Assembly (NCBI RefSeq): GCF_047511655.1
Contig: NC_133390.1
Location: 166,320,583 to 166,384,582, forward strand
Length of the DNA stretch: 64,000 bases
Direction of reading: 5' to 3'
From: Castor canadensis
Lineage: Eukaryota > Chordata > Mammalia > Rodentia > Castoridae
Shown: positions 11,501 through 20,374 of the stretch, in pieces
How positions within the stretch are numbered: the stretch's first letter is position 1
Layout of the letters: each line of letters opens with the position of its first letter
Notes under the pieces: model-generated
The model's database searches: none
Seen by the model: only the letters and a program-made list of their open reading frames with translations
Told to the model about the DNA's origin: nothing
Translations under genes and position numbers: made by a program

Positions 11501-14500
11501 GGAGGAGAAGGGAACTGCAAAAGCTCCCAGGTAGAAGCATGTCTTTGTATTCAAAGAGCAGCAATCAGGCCACTAGCTGGAGAGAGCAAGAGGAGGAGTG
11601 TTAGGGGTCCGCATTGGGTGGGTCAGTTCTGTCCAGCTGCTTCCTTTACAGTCTTTCTGTATGGATCCTTGTAGATCTTTCTTTGTTAGTTACTCCTCAG
11701 ATTTGCCAAACTATGTAGGTTTGGTATTTCTATATAACTTTTTTTAAACACCCTTTTTCATCTCTATATTCCTGTTTATCATTTTAAACCTTTTCTTTGA
11801 CTTACTAGAATTTTATGGTATTGTTTTCTGATTTGCCAGTTTGGTTTTCTCTGGTTTCTTGCCTTTCCAGGCGTCCAGAATTGCATTTTTATTTCCAAGC
11901 AGTCTTTCGTGTTCCTTTTTACAGAGACCTTCCTCTATTGTTTTGTTTTGTTTAGTTTGTTTTTTGTTTTTTGTTTTTTGTTTTTTTTTTTTTTTGCAGG
12001 CTGGGGATGGAACCCAGGGCCTCGTGAATGCTAGGCAAGTGCTCTAAACTGAAGCCAAATCCGCAGCCCCTTCCTGAGTTTTCTAATGTTAACGTGTACT
12101 CAGTCTTGTGGTGCTGTGGATTAAAGAGGCTCTGGAGTTCCTCACATCCCTATCCCCCACCTTCCAGGTACTTGAATGCAGCTCATGGTCTTGGTTTGAA
12201 CTGTATGGTGTTCACCTTTGGCTTGTCCTTGTTTTCTCTTCCTTCAGAGGGAGAGTGTCTGTGAGTGTCCTTGTAGGAGATAACAGGTTGGAAAGAGATT
12301 ATATGGATGTTTGTCTGAAGGAATAAAAGAATGGTCTGTGCTTGTTTCAGCTTTTTATCTCCTCAAGGAGTGGCTTGGGGCTGAGGAAAGGGGCTGACAA
12401 GCTGCAGGTAGTCATGTCCCTGTCTAGTGATGTCCTCTTAACTGACCCAGTTCAGCTGGGAAGCATCTCTAGGTGATCAAGGCCAAGTAGGCCTTGCATA
12501 GGGGTCATGTTTTGGGGGTCTGCACCTGCCAGCAGAGCTAAAGCTTGCCACAGCCCTGAGTCCTGAGGTACCCTGCTCTGGGGTATCTTTTCTTCCCTCT
12601 GCTCTTCCCAGAAAGTTTCTCAGTTGCAGGCAAAAAGCACACAGAGTGACAACATCTACTAGAAGGGCTCAGTGAATCTGTTTCTGAGCCAGGCTATTCC
12701 CAGGTTTCTCACTGCTGCATGTTTCTTCCACGTTTCTCCCCCACCATAAAAATTGGAGGTGATTTGGGGAGATGCTGGCCTCACCATCTTGGACAGGGCT
12801 GTGGTCCTCCTAGTCTGCCCCTTGCCCCCTCTCATTGGGTCCAAAGTGTGGCCAATCTTGTTTATGGAAAATCCCATGTGTGGACTGTGACCAGTCAACA
12901 TCTTCTGTCACCATCTTGAGTTTCCTGATCTTGTCACACCCCGACTTGTCCTTTCTGAGGGCGGCCCTTTCTCTGAGCCCCTGACCTGGGCCTAGGAGGT
13001 GGGAGAACAAGCACCTGTGTAGGGCCACTAGGCCTGAGTTTGGGGGAGGGAAGGTAAGAAAGAGTCTGTGCTTCTGAGCCTCTTCCTCCGGTGCCTGGCA
13101 GGTTTGTAACCCCAGACCAGAAGTACTCCATGGACAACACTCCCCATACGCCAACCCCATTCAAGAATGCTCTGGAGAAGTATGGACCACTGAAGCCCCT
13201 GGTATGTGATGCGGCCAGGAACTCCTCTGGCCTCTGCTGGAGAGGTTGCTTAGAGTCCTCAGGCCTGAGCAAGGGCCTACCATACCCAGCCTTTTTTTTT
13301 TTTCCTCCTACCTTTATTTTGAGATAGGGTCATCTTGCTATGTTGTCTAGGTTAGCCTCAAACTCCTGGGCTCAAGTAATTCTTCTGCCTCCCCCACCTC
13401 CCCCTGCCAAAGTAGCTGACACTTTGGGATACTGTGGGCTTAAAGCTTGAGAATCTAGGTTCCCTCAACAGCTGTGTCTTCGGCAGGCTCTTGGTCTCTG
13501 AAATTGAGTTTCTGTCCTGCAAAGTTGAGTTACTGTATAGGTCTGTAGGGCTATTCCTGACCATGCAGGCCCTGAGGGATGTTTGTCTAATCTCTGGGTC
13601 CTGAAGAAGGAGTAAAAGAATGGTCTGCTTGTTCTAGCTTTTTATCTCCCCATGGAGTACTTTGGTCTACTTGTCCAAGGCTGAAAAGTTAATGTAGTGA
13701 ATGATGCATTTGAGGTCAGCGTTCTTGGCCTAGTACTGCCCAGTTGTGGATGGTCTGCCCTGAAGTCCCATACCTACCCAGGCCTCATGTGGGCCACCCT
13801 TGCCCCTATCCATAGCCCCAGACCCCACATCTGGAGGAGGACTTGAAGGAGGTGCTACGCTCTGAGGCCGGCATCGAGCTCATCATGGAAGACAATGCTA
13901 GGCCTGAGAAGCAGAAGAGGAAGCCTGGAGTGAGTGGCTCAAGCTGGGGGCAGCTTGAGCAGGGGAAGGTGGAGCTGGGACATACTCATGGTCTAGGGAC
14001 AGGAGGGAACAAGGTGCCTTATCAACAGTACTGACAAGATCAGGCCCTGGGTCTTATCTGGGCCTCATTTCACCCCCTTTGAATAATTCACATACTTGTT
14101 CAGCACTGTGATTGGACCTTCTGAAGCAGGCCTTGGGCTGGGTGTGGGGGGTGCAGCAGTGGTGAGGACCAGAAAGGCCTTCATAGACTTCAGCAGCTGG
14201 GGACAGACTGTGACAGATACCGTGTGACTGTTGGAATCCACATGGAACGGAGGGCAGCCGAGGAGGGCAGTACTCCAAGGGCCTCCTTCCGTGAGGTGGG
14301 CTGGGTGCCTGGGTTGTGAGAGCGGAAGGAGAGGGACAGGGAGAAGACTGTCTCCATGGTGGCACAGATTCCAAATTTCAGAGTCAGCCCCTTCCTGTTG
14401 CTCTGCTTTTAGCACTCCCAGTCCTGAGTGGCCTCCTTATGTATCCTTTGTCTTTGGGCTCTGTTTCCCACCATGCTCTTCTAGAGAGGCAGTGGAAGGG

Positions 14501-17488
14501 ATGAGGATGAGGAAGGAAGTTGGGCTGGGTTGGGGACCTCCCGTGTGGGTGGTAGGTAGAGAGAATTTGACCCAAGGCCTGCATGGCCCTCCCTGACCTA
14601 CTTTCAAGAGGTGCAGGTTAGGCCTGAATGTTCCTTGTAGATGGCATCTGCGGAAGGCAGATGGTCTTATCTGGCTGAGTATTTTAGGTATCACTTGGGT
14701 GATTCTCTTCGGGGCATGTCTGTTGGCATGTTTGGTGTGGTGGACGCAACCTGGGTGAAGGGCAAGTTTCTTGGTGAGTGGATGTTTGTATTGGGTCCTG
14801 CTTTCTATTACAATGTCTGGCAGGGCAGGGTCCACCCTGGGGACAGAGTCTGTAAAGGGACCAGTGTCTTCCCAGTCCCCCCAATATCCAAGAGTAGTCC
14901 CCACAAGCTAGGCCATGAGGGTTCCACTGTGTCAAGGCCTGGCTTTGATGCCATCTGTGACCATGGCCATTGAGGTGGCACTCTAACCAGCTCCTTCCTC
15001 TCCAACCCCCAGGGGCGTCGGAGCCCTGTCAAGAAAGTCCGGAAGTCTCTGGCTCTTGACATTGTGGATGAAGATGGAAAGCTGATGATACCCACACTGC
15101 CCAAGACTCTGTCTTTGGTAAGGGGTCAACTGTGATCACCCTGCCCCAGAATTGTACTGAAGATCACTCACTCTTCTACCTGGGGTGGTCTCCTTGGAAG
15201 CTTTCACCTTTGGAGCTCTCTGACTGTGGAGAGGTCTCTGGTTTTCAGGCCTGGCTGAGGAAGGATTGGGTCCAGTAGAGGTGAGGAGGGGCTGCTGGCT
15301 CTGGGCCCTATCCTAGGCCTCATTTCATAGCGCTGCTGTGCCTTTCCTAGGTTTTATTTGGCAGGAGCTGTATTGCTGCACCACCATAGTTTAGAAACTG
15401 TGAGGTCTGGGCTCCCAACACCCTCCCTTGCATTGTGTATCTCCACGGAGGGTTGGTGGAGTCTCCAGGCACAACCCTGGGATTAGGCACATCAGCCCTT
15501 GAGTGGGTGCCATCCAGCTCCCAGGCCAATGTTTGCTGTACTGGGTGTGATTGTCAGGCTGCCCTGGGATAGGACGGCATTGCTTCACAGAGTGTGGGAT
15601 CAGCAGTGCAGCATGGTTTCTGGAACCCATGCCTTGCCAAGACATTGCCCTTCACAGGCATTGGTGCCCACTAGGGAGGCAGAGAGGCATGGTGAGTTCA
15701 TGATCTGAGGGTAAAAATTGACTAGATCTTACAAATGAGACTGCAGCCCTGGAGGTCTTTGCAGAGAAACTGCTCTGTGTCTGGAGACCCTGGCCAGGCT
15801 GGGGACTTAACTCCCTCTAGTTAGATCTTTGGCTGGCAGTGCCTCAGGCAGGCTTTTTTTTTATTTTGCAGTGCTGAAGATGGAACCCAGGGTCTTAGAC
15901 ATGTTAGGCATGCACTCTAGCATTGACATGGGTGTGTGAATTAACATTACCACCAGTGGTGAAAAGTGTACTTGAGTGGAGCAGGCCTGGGTTTGAGTCC
16001 TGATGCTATCACTTGCTTCCTGGGATCTTGGCTCCCTGAGCCCCAATTTCTTAGCTCTTGTAGGCAACTAAGTACTCTTAAAGGGCATAGTGGCTTGTGC
16101 CTATGATCCCAGCTACTTGAGATGCAGACATAGGAGGATCTCACAAGACCCTACCTGGAAAAAATAAACTCAAAAGAACTGCGTCATGTCCCAAGTATGA
16201 GGGCCTGAGTTCAAGCCCCAGTCCTATCAAAAGTGAAGAGTGCACCAAGCTCTGGTAGACCATTAGAAGGAAAACTATCAAGAGCAGAGCAAGAAACTGG
16301 ATAGGCTCCCTGGTGGGTCCATGCTGCATCCCTGTGGTCTGTGGTGTTATTAGGACCAGGGGAGCTGTGGAGCATCTTGGCTCTGCCTGTGCTGCATGTG
16401 AAAGGAGCTGGCATTGTGAGTGTTGCTGTAGGTGCCAGGCTCTGAAACAAGCACTTTGCAAACACTTGCTTAATGCTTTTAAGTTAAAAAAAAAAAAAGT
16501 AATCCTACTTAAACTCCACTTCTGAAACAGGGAACAGAGGCCTAGAGAAGTTAGCATTTTGCCCAAAATCTCAAGTCAAAAGGTTGTCCTTCCTTCCTCT
16601 CTTCCTCTCTTCCTCCCTTCCTCTTTATCTCTCTCCCTATACTGACTAACTTGGTTTTGATTTTAGCCGACAAATGTCCCATCAAGCTCTTCCAGCCTCA
16701 CCCTGCCAGGTATCAAAGAAGACAACAGTCTGCTCAACCAGGGCTTCCTACAGGCCAAGCCCGAGAAGGCGGCAGTGGCCCAGGAGCCCCGGAGCCCCTT
16801 GCCAGCCCCAGCCCCTGTGAGTGTTGGCTGTCCTCCTTGGGGTTCATCTTTGCTGCCTGTCTCGCCTCAGGGTCTTGCACAGGAGCATCCTGCTGCCTTT
16901 ATGTGGCCTGGTTTGCCCAGTTCACTTCTGATCGCAGTCCAGACCTTGGGGAGGCCTTCCCTGAGGGAAGATGCACCAGCCCCGGTTCCCTGTCTGTGGC
17001 CTGGTCTCATTGGTCACTAAGTCATTGTGTATTTGGTTTGTTTTAGTGCATGTCTGTCCTTGAGGGTAGGGGCTGGCTCTAGGCCACTCACATCTGAGCA
17101 TCCTCACAGGCCCGCCTGGCTGGCTTCTCCTGAGGCTGATAGGTGCCATATGAGGACACAGCCTAGTCCCTGGCCCAGCCTCCTCCTTTCCAGAAAGAAG
17201 CCCATAGATGGGGGGAACAGCTCCCCCAGGGTCATCCAAAAAGGTGGAACGCTTCTAGAGGGAAGGCCTCTGTAGAAATGCTCCCTACACCTCTCACCAG
17301 GGTTTTCTGGGAGCACACAGTCCTGCCTGGATGTAAGTAACCTTCTTGCCTCCTCTCAGATGACCAGCGCCTGGAAGACGGTGGCCTGCGGGGGGACCAG
17401 GGACCAGCTCTTCATGCAGGAGAAGGCCCGGCAGCTCCTGGACCGCTTAAAGCCCAGCCACACATCTCGGACCCTCATTCTGTCCTGA
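2362..17488 (+). CDS. MYBL2: MYBL2 (B-Myb), partial gene: exons 6-14 by human numbering
   Basis: B-Myb is a nuclear Myb-family transcription factor that drives G2/M genes with the MuvB core. The coding join seen is 2362-2524, 5819-6106, 7026-7457, 9290-9429, 13102-13201, 13816-13929, 15013-15117, 16667-16816, 17360-17488, about 540 residues without an internal stop. Every intron is GT..AG. Intron phases are 2 before the first exon here, 2 between 9429 and 13102, and 0 elsewhere. The order of motifs (R3 recognition helix, acidic region, [38 protein letters not shown]-terminal [13 protein letters not shown]) matches mammalian B-Myb from end to end as I remember it. The five upstream exons (N terminus, R1, R2, most of R3) are not in the window. 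Intron 5 was searched for the preceding R3 exon and it was not found. The gene looks intact and functional. Confidence 0.97.
2822..3065 (-). mobile_element. L1M 3' end fragment
   Basis: TTTATTAGAGTATAATTTAC .. CACATAAATGAAATCATGCA matches the reverse strand of the ancient L1M 3'UTR. Confidence 0.65.
3265..4316 (-). mobile_element. L1 3' end (ORF2 tail plus 3'UTR)
   Basis: Starts with ATTAGCATATATTAAGTATA and a second AGCATATAATAGTTGTACAG, as does the better preserved copy at 60.06 kb. The plus strand then carries pyrimidine-rich L1 3'UTR sequence with C8-C9 runs. Its ORF2 end (complement of CTCCATTGTGTATCTATACC) lies near 4263-4285. Confidence 0.7.
4317..4480 (-). mobile_element. Second L1 ORF2 C-terminal fragment
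   Basis: Complement encodes [20 protein letters not shown], the familiar ORF2 C-terminus (..TWMDLEIIILSEVSQTEK..). The same ORF2 segment is already represented at about 4150-4285, so two L1 tails lie in tandem here. Confidence 0.75.
5224..5315 (-). mobile_element. ID-like SINE half
   Basis: GATACTGGAGGGTTGAACTC .. CTACCACTTGAGCCTTGATA on plus; diverged, with a small internal loss. Confidence 0.7.
5360..5720 (-). mobile_element. Possible L1M/HAL1 fragment
   Basis: GTAGAATGTCTCAGTTTGGG and neighbouring T-rich sequence resemble an old L1M-type 3' region; weak. Confidence 0.35.
5819..6106 (+). CDS. MYBL2: MYBL2 exon 7: acidic transactivation region
   Basis: The acceptor is AACAG at 5814-5818 and the donor is GTATGT at 6107. 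The exon has 96 codons in phase 0-0. It encodes [20 protein letters not shown], a glutamate-rich stretch with a five-alanine run ([15 protein letters not shown]), then the highly conserved [20 protein letters not shown] and [11 protein letters not shown]. The acidic part corresponds to the B-Myb transactivation domain. The exon could be skipped in frame because both phases are 0; whether it is cannot be seen. Confidence 0.97.
6107..7025 (+). other. MYBL2: MYBL2 intron 7, no repeats recognised
   Basis: A unique-looking intron. The only low-complexity feature is an A15 run at about 6764-6777. No RNA gene or alternative exon is supported. Confidence 0.6.
7026..7457 (+). CDS. MYBL2: MYBL2 exon 8: conserved region, polyQ and basic NLS
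   Basis: The acceptor is CAG ending at 7025 and the donor is GTGTGT from 7458; 144 codons, phase 0-0. The exon begins [19 protein letters not shown] glutamine-rich insert follows ([18 protein letters not shown], 7125-7178, with a run of seven Gln). Next come [31 protein letters not shown] and [20 protein letters not shown]. The basic KRQKKRR cluster is the expected nuclear localisation signal. Several SP/TP pairs ([28 protein letters not shown]) are the type phosphorylated by cyclin A-CDK2 in B-Myb. Human B-Myb, recalled from memory, has only QQQ here, so this exon is about six codons longer. Confidence 0.97.
7495..7720 (-). mobile_element. L2 fragment
   Basis: CTGTGCTTAGTGCTGGGGAC then CAGGAGTGAGCAATGACAGA is the reverse of the L2 3' region (..GTGCTAGGCGCTGGGGATAC..). 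Confidence 0.6.
8425..8800 (-). mobile_element. ERVL-MaLR solo LTR, MLT1-like
   Basis: ACCACAGGCTGGGTGACTTA, GGGCCCATCCTAATGACTTC, TTACCTCTTTAAAGGGCCAG and CAATTCAGCCCATTATAC follow the MLT1 LTR order on the reverse strand. An ancient, worn fossil in MYBL2 intron 8. Confidence 0.75.
9290..9429 (+). CDS. MYBL2: MYBL2 exon 9: C-terminal regulatory domain
   Basis: The acceptor is GGCAG ending at 9289 and the donor is GTGAGT from 9430; 46 codons plus two bases (phase 2 exit, Ala codon GC|G completed in exon 10). It encodes [20 protein letters not shown], then [20 protein letters not shown] and LHQKHAA. The segment parallels the c-Myb block [20 protein letters not shown], so it belongs to the C-myb C-terminal domain that contains negative-regulatory and CDK-phosphorylated sites. 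Confidence 0.96.
10929..11030 (+). mobile_element. ID SINE with (GAAA/GGAA)n tail
   Basis: GGTTGGGGTGTAGCTTAGTG then GTAGAGTGTGTGCTTAGCAT carries the tRNA-Ala-like ID A box. It ends in AAGAAAGAAAGAAAGGAAGG. Confidence 0.85.
11190..11335 (+). repeat. Tandem duplication of about 75 bp inside the Tigger remnant
   Basis: ACCAAAAGTGGAAATCTGAG .. CATCATAAAGTCCAAAAATC recurs as ACCAAAAGTGAAAATCTGAA .. CATCATAAAGTCCAAAAATT directly after. Confidence 0.8.
11941..12070 (-). mobile_element. ID SINE with long T-rich (reverse A) tail
   Basis: GCTGGGGATGGAACCCAGGG then CCTCGTGAATGCTAGGCAAG. The tail is a run of TTTTG units from 11941. Confidence 0.85.
12304..12376 (+). repeat. Diverged intronic duplicate, copy A
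   Basis: GGATGTTTGTCTGAAGGAAT then AAAAGAATGGTCTGTGCTTG, TTTCAGCTTTTTATCTCCTC. Repeated at 13576-13660. Confidence 0.7.
13102..13201 (+). CDS. MYBL2: MYBL2 exon 10: [19 protein letters not shown] block
   Basis: The acceptor is CAG at 13099-13101 and the donor is GTATGT from 13202. One base completes the split Ala codon, then 33 codons follow: [20 protein letters not shown] then [13 protein letters not shown]. This is among the most conserved stretches shared by A-, B- and c-Myb C-terminal domains. Its repeated TP dipeptides are CDK-type sites. The flanking introns carry a diverged duplicated segment (see findings). Confidence 0.97.
13290..13440 (-). mobile_element. B1-like (7SL) monomer SINE
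   Basis: GAGATAGGGTCATCTTGCTA, then TAGCCTCAAACTCCTGGGCT CAAGTAATTC. It has no attached ID half. Confidence 0.75.
13576..13660 (+). repeat. Diverged intronic duplicate, copy B
   Basis: GGATGTTTGTCTAATCTCTG, then AAAAGAATGGTCTGCTTGTT, CTAGCTTTTTATCTCCCCAT. Same order as copy A; the pair brackets MYBL2 exon 10. Confidence 0.7.
13816..13929 (+). CDS. MYBL2: MYBL2 exon 11
   Basis: The acceptor is ATAG ending at 13815 and the donor GTGAGT starts at 13930. The 38 codons are in phase 0-0. They encode [20 protein letters not shown] then [26 protein letters not shown] is shared with c-Myb (PQTPSHLVEDLQDVI). The basic EKQKRK at the end starts a second nuclear localisation cluster that continues into exon 12. 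Confidence 0.97.
15013..15117 (+). CDS. MYBL2: MYBL2 exon 12: second basic cluster
   Basis: The acceptor is CCCAG ending at 15012 and the donor is GTAAGG from 15118. The 35 codons read [20 protein letters not shown] then [15 protein letters not shown]. The RRSP.KKVRKS segment joins the exon 11 basic run to form the bipartite C-terminal NLS described for B-Myb. Confidence 0.97.
15853..15936 (-). mobile_element. ID SINE
   Basis: CAGTGCTGAAGATGGAACCC then AGGGTCTTAGACATGTTAGG, preceded by a T run. Confidence 0.75.
15960..16070 (+). mobile_element. MIR fragment
   Basis: GCCTGGGTTTGAGTCCTGAT (B-box region) then ATCACTTGCTTCCTGGGATC TTGG and CCCCAATTTCTTAGCTC. Confidence 0.6.
16080..16236 (+). 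mobile_element. B1-dID dimeric SINE, shortened
   Basis: GGCTTGTGCCTATGATCCCA opens the B1 half and GAGGGCCTGAGTTCAAGCCC closes the ID half. Parts of both are lost. Confidence 0.7.
16667..16816 (+). CDS. MYBL2: MYBL2 exon 13
   Basis: The acceptor is TTTTAG ending at 16666, preceded by a long CTTCC-rich pyrimidine tract, and the donor is GTGAGT from 16817. The 50 codons read [20 protein letters not shown], then [20 protein letters not shown] and [10 protein letters not shown]. The [20 protein letters not shown] core is B-Myb specific. The serine run and the proline-rich end are less conserved. Confidence 0.96.
17360..17488 (+). CDS. MYBL2: MYBL2 exon 14 (coding part): MuvB-binding C terminus
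   Basis: The acceptor is CTCAG ending at 17359. Forty-two codons and TGA (17486-17488) follow: [42 protein letters not shown]. This is the short C-terminal segment that in human B-Myb binds the LIN9/LIN52 part of MuvB; its amphipathic helix ([16 protein letters not shown]) is fully preserved. The terminus aligns with the c-Myb end (W.PASCG..SARTLVM). The 3'UTR begins at 17489. Confidence 0.97.
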   Translation: MTSAWKTVACGGTRDQLFMQEKARQLLDRLKPSHTSRTLILS

Positions 17489-17875
17489 GGGACTTGGAGG
17501 GCACGAGCCTGTTCTCATGTTTACAGGGGTTCTGAATTGAGAGTCACACCCAGGTGACTATCTACAGGGAACCCTCGGCCACCAGCCCCTCGTCAGACTG
17601 CTTAGGTGGCAGCAGAAAGGCCACACACTGTCATGTCTTGAAATTCAGCTGCAGGTGGTTCCTGGTGCTAACACAACAAAGTCCCACTCCTGGACCTGCC
17701 TGTCCCCTCCCTCCCAGTGCCACAGGGAGCCTTGTTAGCTTCCCCAAAACTCTGGTCAGGCCTGGCCTCATCTCAGACCCCTGCTTAAGTCAGGGGATGT
17801 GGCCAGCATGAGCCTTTCCTCAAACCTTCTTGGTACATTCTCTTGAAAGAATAAAATTGTCCTTCTTGTGCAGCT
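17489..17875 (+). other. MYBL2: MYBL2 3' untranslated region
   Basis: A compact UTR of roughly 390 bases runs from the TGA to just past the polyadenylation signal. It contains TGTTTACA at 17518-17525 (miR-30 seed 8-mer) and TGGTGCTA at 17663-17670 (miR-29 seed 8-mer). Repression of B-Myb by miR-29 and miR-30 in senescence is known from human cells. No repeat element is inserted in it. Confidence 0.85.
17850..17855 (+). terminator. MYBL2: MYBL2 polyadenylation signal AATAAA
   Basis: A canonical AATAAA lies 362 bases past the stop codon. It is followed by a T/G-rich stretch (TTGTCCTTCTTGTG) suitable as the downstream element, so cleavage is expected near 17870-17880. Confidence 0.85.
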
Positions 17876-18119
17876 CTGGACTTGACATTTTTCCTGGGTC
17901 CTGCTCCAAGTTCCTGGTCCTGCCTTTTGGGATGTCGGTACTTGCACTCTCGGTCCTCTTTAGCCTTGCCCTAGCACATCAAGCAAAGCCTTAATGAACC
18001 ACTCCACCACCTTCTCCAATTCATCTCTGCCTACTCACTCATTCCATGCCAGAGTTCAGAGGTGCTCACTGGAGGCAGAGCCAGAAACTTGTTCACCAAA
18101 CCCCTCTGGGAAAAGGAAC

Positions 18120-18281
18120 AGAGCCCCTACGCCTAGTTCAAGGCTAACCTAGGCAGAAATGTTCATGGCACCCCCATCTTCAAAATAACCAAAGCAAAAA
18201 AGGCCTGGAGGTGTGGTTCAAGTGATAAGAGTACCTGCCTTGGAACCACAAAGCCCAGTACCACTACAAAAGCAAATATAG
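18120..18281 (+). mobile_element. B1-dID dimeric SINE, 5' truncated
   Basis: CTTCAAAATAACCAAAGCAA joins the halves; GGCCTGGAGGTGTGGTTCAA and AAAGCCCAGTACCAC are from the ID half. Confidence 0.7.
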
Positions 18282-18339
18282 GGAGGGTCCCTCCACCCTA
18301 CATGCCCAGCACATACCTTGTTCTACAAAAAAACCACCT

Positions 18340-18436
18340 TATCTTTTTTGTGTGTGTACATGTACTGGGGTTTGAACTCAGGACCTCAAGCTTGCCCGGC
18401 AGATGTTCTACTACTTGAGCCATGCCACCAGCCCCA
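18340..18436 (-). mobile_element. ID-like SINE half
   Basis: TACTGGGGTTTGAACTCAGG .. CTACTACTTGAGCCATGCCA on plus. Confidence 0.85.
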
Positions 18437-18939
18437 ACCTTAATGGAGCCTAAGTTCTAGAGAGAACAGACAAGAGCAACTGTATAACACACCAGTGGTA
18501 AACACTGATTTGGCAGAAAAACCAGAGCATGGGGGCCTGATGAGCTGCTTAGGGAAGGTGAATGGGAGGGTTTCACACAGCCCTTACCACCATGGAACAG
18601 GGAAGAAGGACCCACCTAGAATGGAGAGACCCCTTACCACTTAGACGGTAGTCAGCTATTCAGCTGTGAGTTTTGGGGGGGCTGGGAGCTCTAGTAGAGC
18701 CTTCACAGCCTTGGGGAAACTTACGTAGATTGATTTGGGGTTGGAATAAGCCAGAGCATGCTCAGGAAGGATGGGAGTACAGGAGTGGGAGTGTTAGAAT
18801 CCACCTGGGAGATGGACTGGTAGAAGGGGAAGAAGTGGTTTAGTTAAGATGATGGAGGGAAAGTGTTCTAGCAAGATCCAGATGGTGGCCTATCATTAGG
18901 TGCTGGCTTTGGGTGAAGTTGAGTGGCCAGTAGGCTGTT

Positions 18940-19330
18940 GTATTCTAGTAACTGCTCCGTGTAGCCATGCCTTGAGTGGGTCACATGACTCTTTGCTCAG
19001 TGGGATTCTGGGGTAGTCTGCTGAAGGAGGCAAGAATTCCAGCTGCCCTTACTGAGACTGCAACATGGGAGTAAAGCCATCCTGAACCACCAGCCACACC
19101 TAGTTTGGCCTAACCCAGAGGAATCATGTAGCTAGTCAGACTTAAGAAAAATAATAGATTATAAGCTGACATAATGGCTCAAGTGTAGAGTTGCCTACCT
19201 AGCAAGGGTGAGGCCTGGAGTTCAAACTCCAGTACCTCCCCATCCCCCCAAAAATTGTTTTAAATCACTGATTTGGGGGTGATTTTTATTACACAGCTGA
19301 AGCCGACTGATACAGATGCTGGCATGGGGA
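18940..19330 (+). mobile_element. Probable ERVL-MaLR LTR fragment
   Basis: CATCCTGAACCACCAGCCAC, CAGAGGAATCATGTAGCTAG and the 3' part AATCACTGATTTGGGGGTGA TTTTTATTACACAGC .. CTGATACAGA fit an MLT-like LTR end. A SINE is inserted at 19160-19258. Confidence 0.5.
19160..19258 (+). mobile_element. ID-like SINE half
   Basis: GCTCAAGTGTAGAGTTGCCT then GGCCTGGAGTTCAAACTCCA; nested in the MaLR LTR. Confidence 0.75.
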
Positions 19331-19649
19331 GCTGTGATAGGTGGATACATGGGTGTTCTAGGATAAATTGAGCAAATGTCCTGGTTCTCAGGGCAAGGCA
19401 CGGACGGGTGTAAACAACCGAGAGCTGGAGCCCAGGTTCAGACCAACCTGGGGTAGAGGAAGAAGGCTTGGACATTCTGCACTGAAATTGCAGGGCTGGA
19501 AGTAGGGCAAGCTCCCTTGGAGAGGTGGGGAGGTAAAGCTAGTGATTCACCCATGTCAATTTTCCTCAGAGGGAACCACTGCTGCTGTGCTAGGAAGAGC
19601 TTTTGGGATTCTATTATGCAAGTGAGTTGTAGGTGGGGCCTGAGATGCT

Positions 19650-19852
19650 GCATTCATTTATTTTGGGTGGGACTGGGGTTTGAACTCAGGGCTTCACGTT
19701 TGCAAAGCAGTTACTCTACCACTTAAGCCTACCTTCAGTCCGTTTTGCTCTGGTTAGTTTGGAGATGGGGGTCTTGCAAACTACTTGCCCAGGCTGGCCT
19801 TGAGCCACGATCCTCCTGATTTCAGCCTCCCAAGTAGTCACTGGCGCTCGCT
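19650..19852 (-). mobile_element. B1-dID dimeric SINE, CTTTGCAAG subtype
   Basis: The ID half reads GGACTGGGGTTTGAACTCAG .. GTTTGCAAAGCAGTTACTCT on plus. It is joined by CGTTTTGCTCTGGTTAGTTT to the B1 half (CCCAGGCTGGCCTTGAGCCA). Confidence 0.85.
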
Positions 19853-20227
19853 GAAATGCTGCATTTTTAAGCTCTCAGCTGATGTGAGGTGAGGACAGCA
19901 TTTGGTGTAATTGGTCATTTGCTTAGGGTAAGAACAGCAGGTCCTGTGTTTTTATTAACCAAGTTCAGTGCTTCAAGGTTTTAGAGCTATTGCTGTTTTT
20001 CCTTCCTGTATCTCCATGGCATCTTGCAGAGATAATGGAGACCCAGTTCTTTCCAAGAAGTCTGTCCACAGACTGACAAAAGCTGAGGGCAGCTTTTGTT
20101 CACCATACCTGAACCATGGTTACCACACTGGTTACGGGGAGGAGGCTGTACTGTGCCTTTGCCTCCCAGGCAGTAGAAAGTCTGAGGAAGGACTTTGCCT
20201 GAGGCTGAAAGTGCACTCGTAGTGTTA

Positions 20228-20338
20228 TTTTTGAGACGGGTTTGGAATTTTAGCCCATTCTGCCCTCAAACTCATTATCGTCCTACTTCAGCCTCCCAAG
20301 TGCTGGGACTATAGGCATGTGCCACCCTGCCTGGCTCC
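20228..20338 (-). mobile_element. B1-like monomer SINE
   Basis: TTTTGAGACGGGTTTGGAAT .. CTCCCAAGTGCTGGGACTAT AGGCATGTGCC. Confidence 0.75.
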
Positions 20339-20374
20339 CCCATAACCTCCAATTGAGCAGGACCATGCCTGTTG

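Larger units (their letters stand above)
9430..13101 (+). other. MYBL2: MYBL2 intron 9 (largest intron here)
   Basis: It holds a Tigger-type DNA transposon remnant interrupted by an ID SINE (10855-11420) and another ID SINE (11941-12070). A CTCF-like core (CTCAGCAGAGGGCAGC, 9443-9458) lies just inside the donor end. The segments 9590-10850, 11420-11940 and 12070-13095 carry nothing I can name, apart from the duplicated segment at 12304-12376. Confidence 0.6.
13202..17359 (+). other. MYBL2: MYBL2 introns 10-13
   Basis: Four short introns: 13202-13815, 13930-15012, 15118-16666 and 16817-17359. The first has a B1-like SINE and copy B of the duplicated segment. The second has nothing recognised. 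The third has an ID SINE, a MIR, a dimeric SINE and a CTTCC tract (16588-16640). The fourth has nothing recognised. Confidence 0.6.

Noticed and set aside
14437-14904. 155-codon minus-strand frame in MYBL2 intron 11
   Set aside because: Antisense within an intron, no domain, no splice or expression support.
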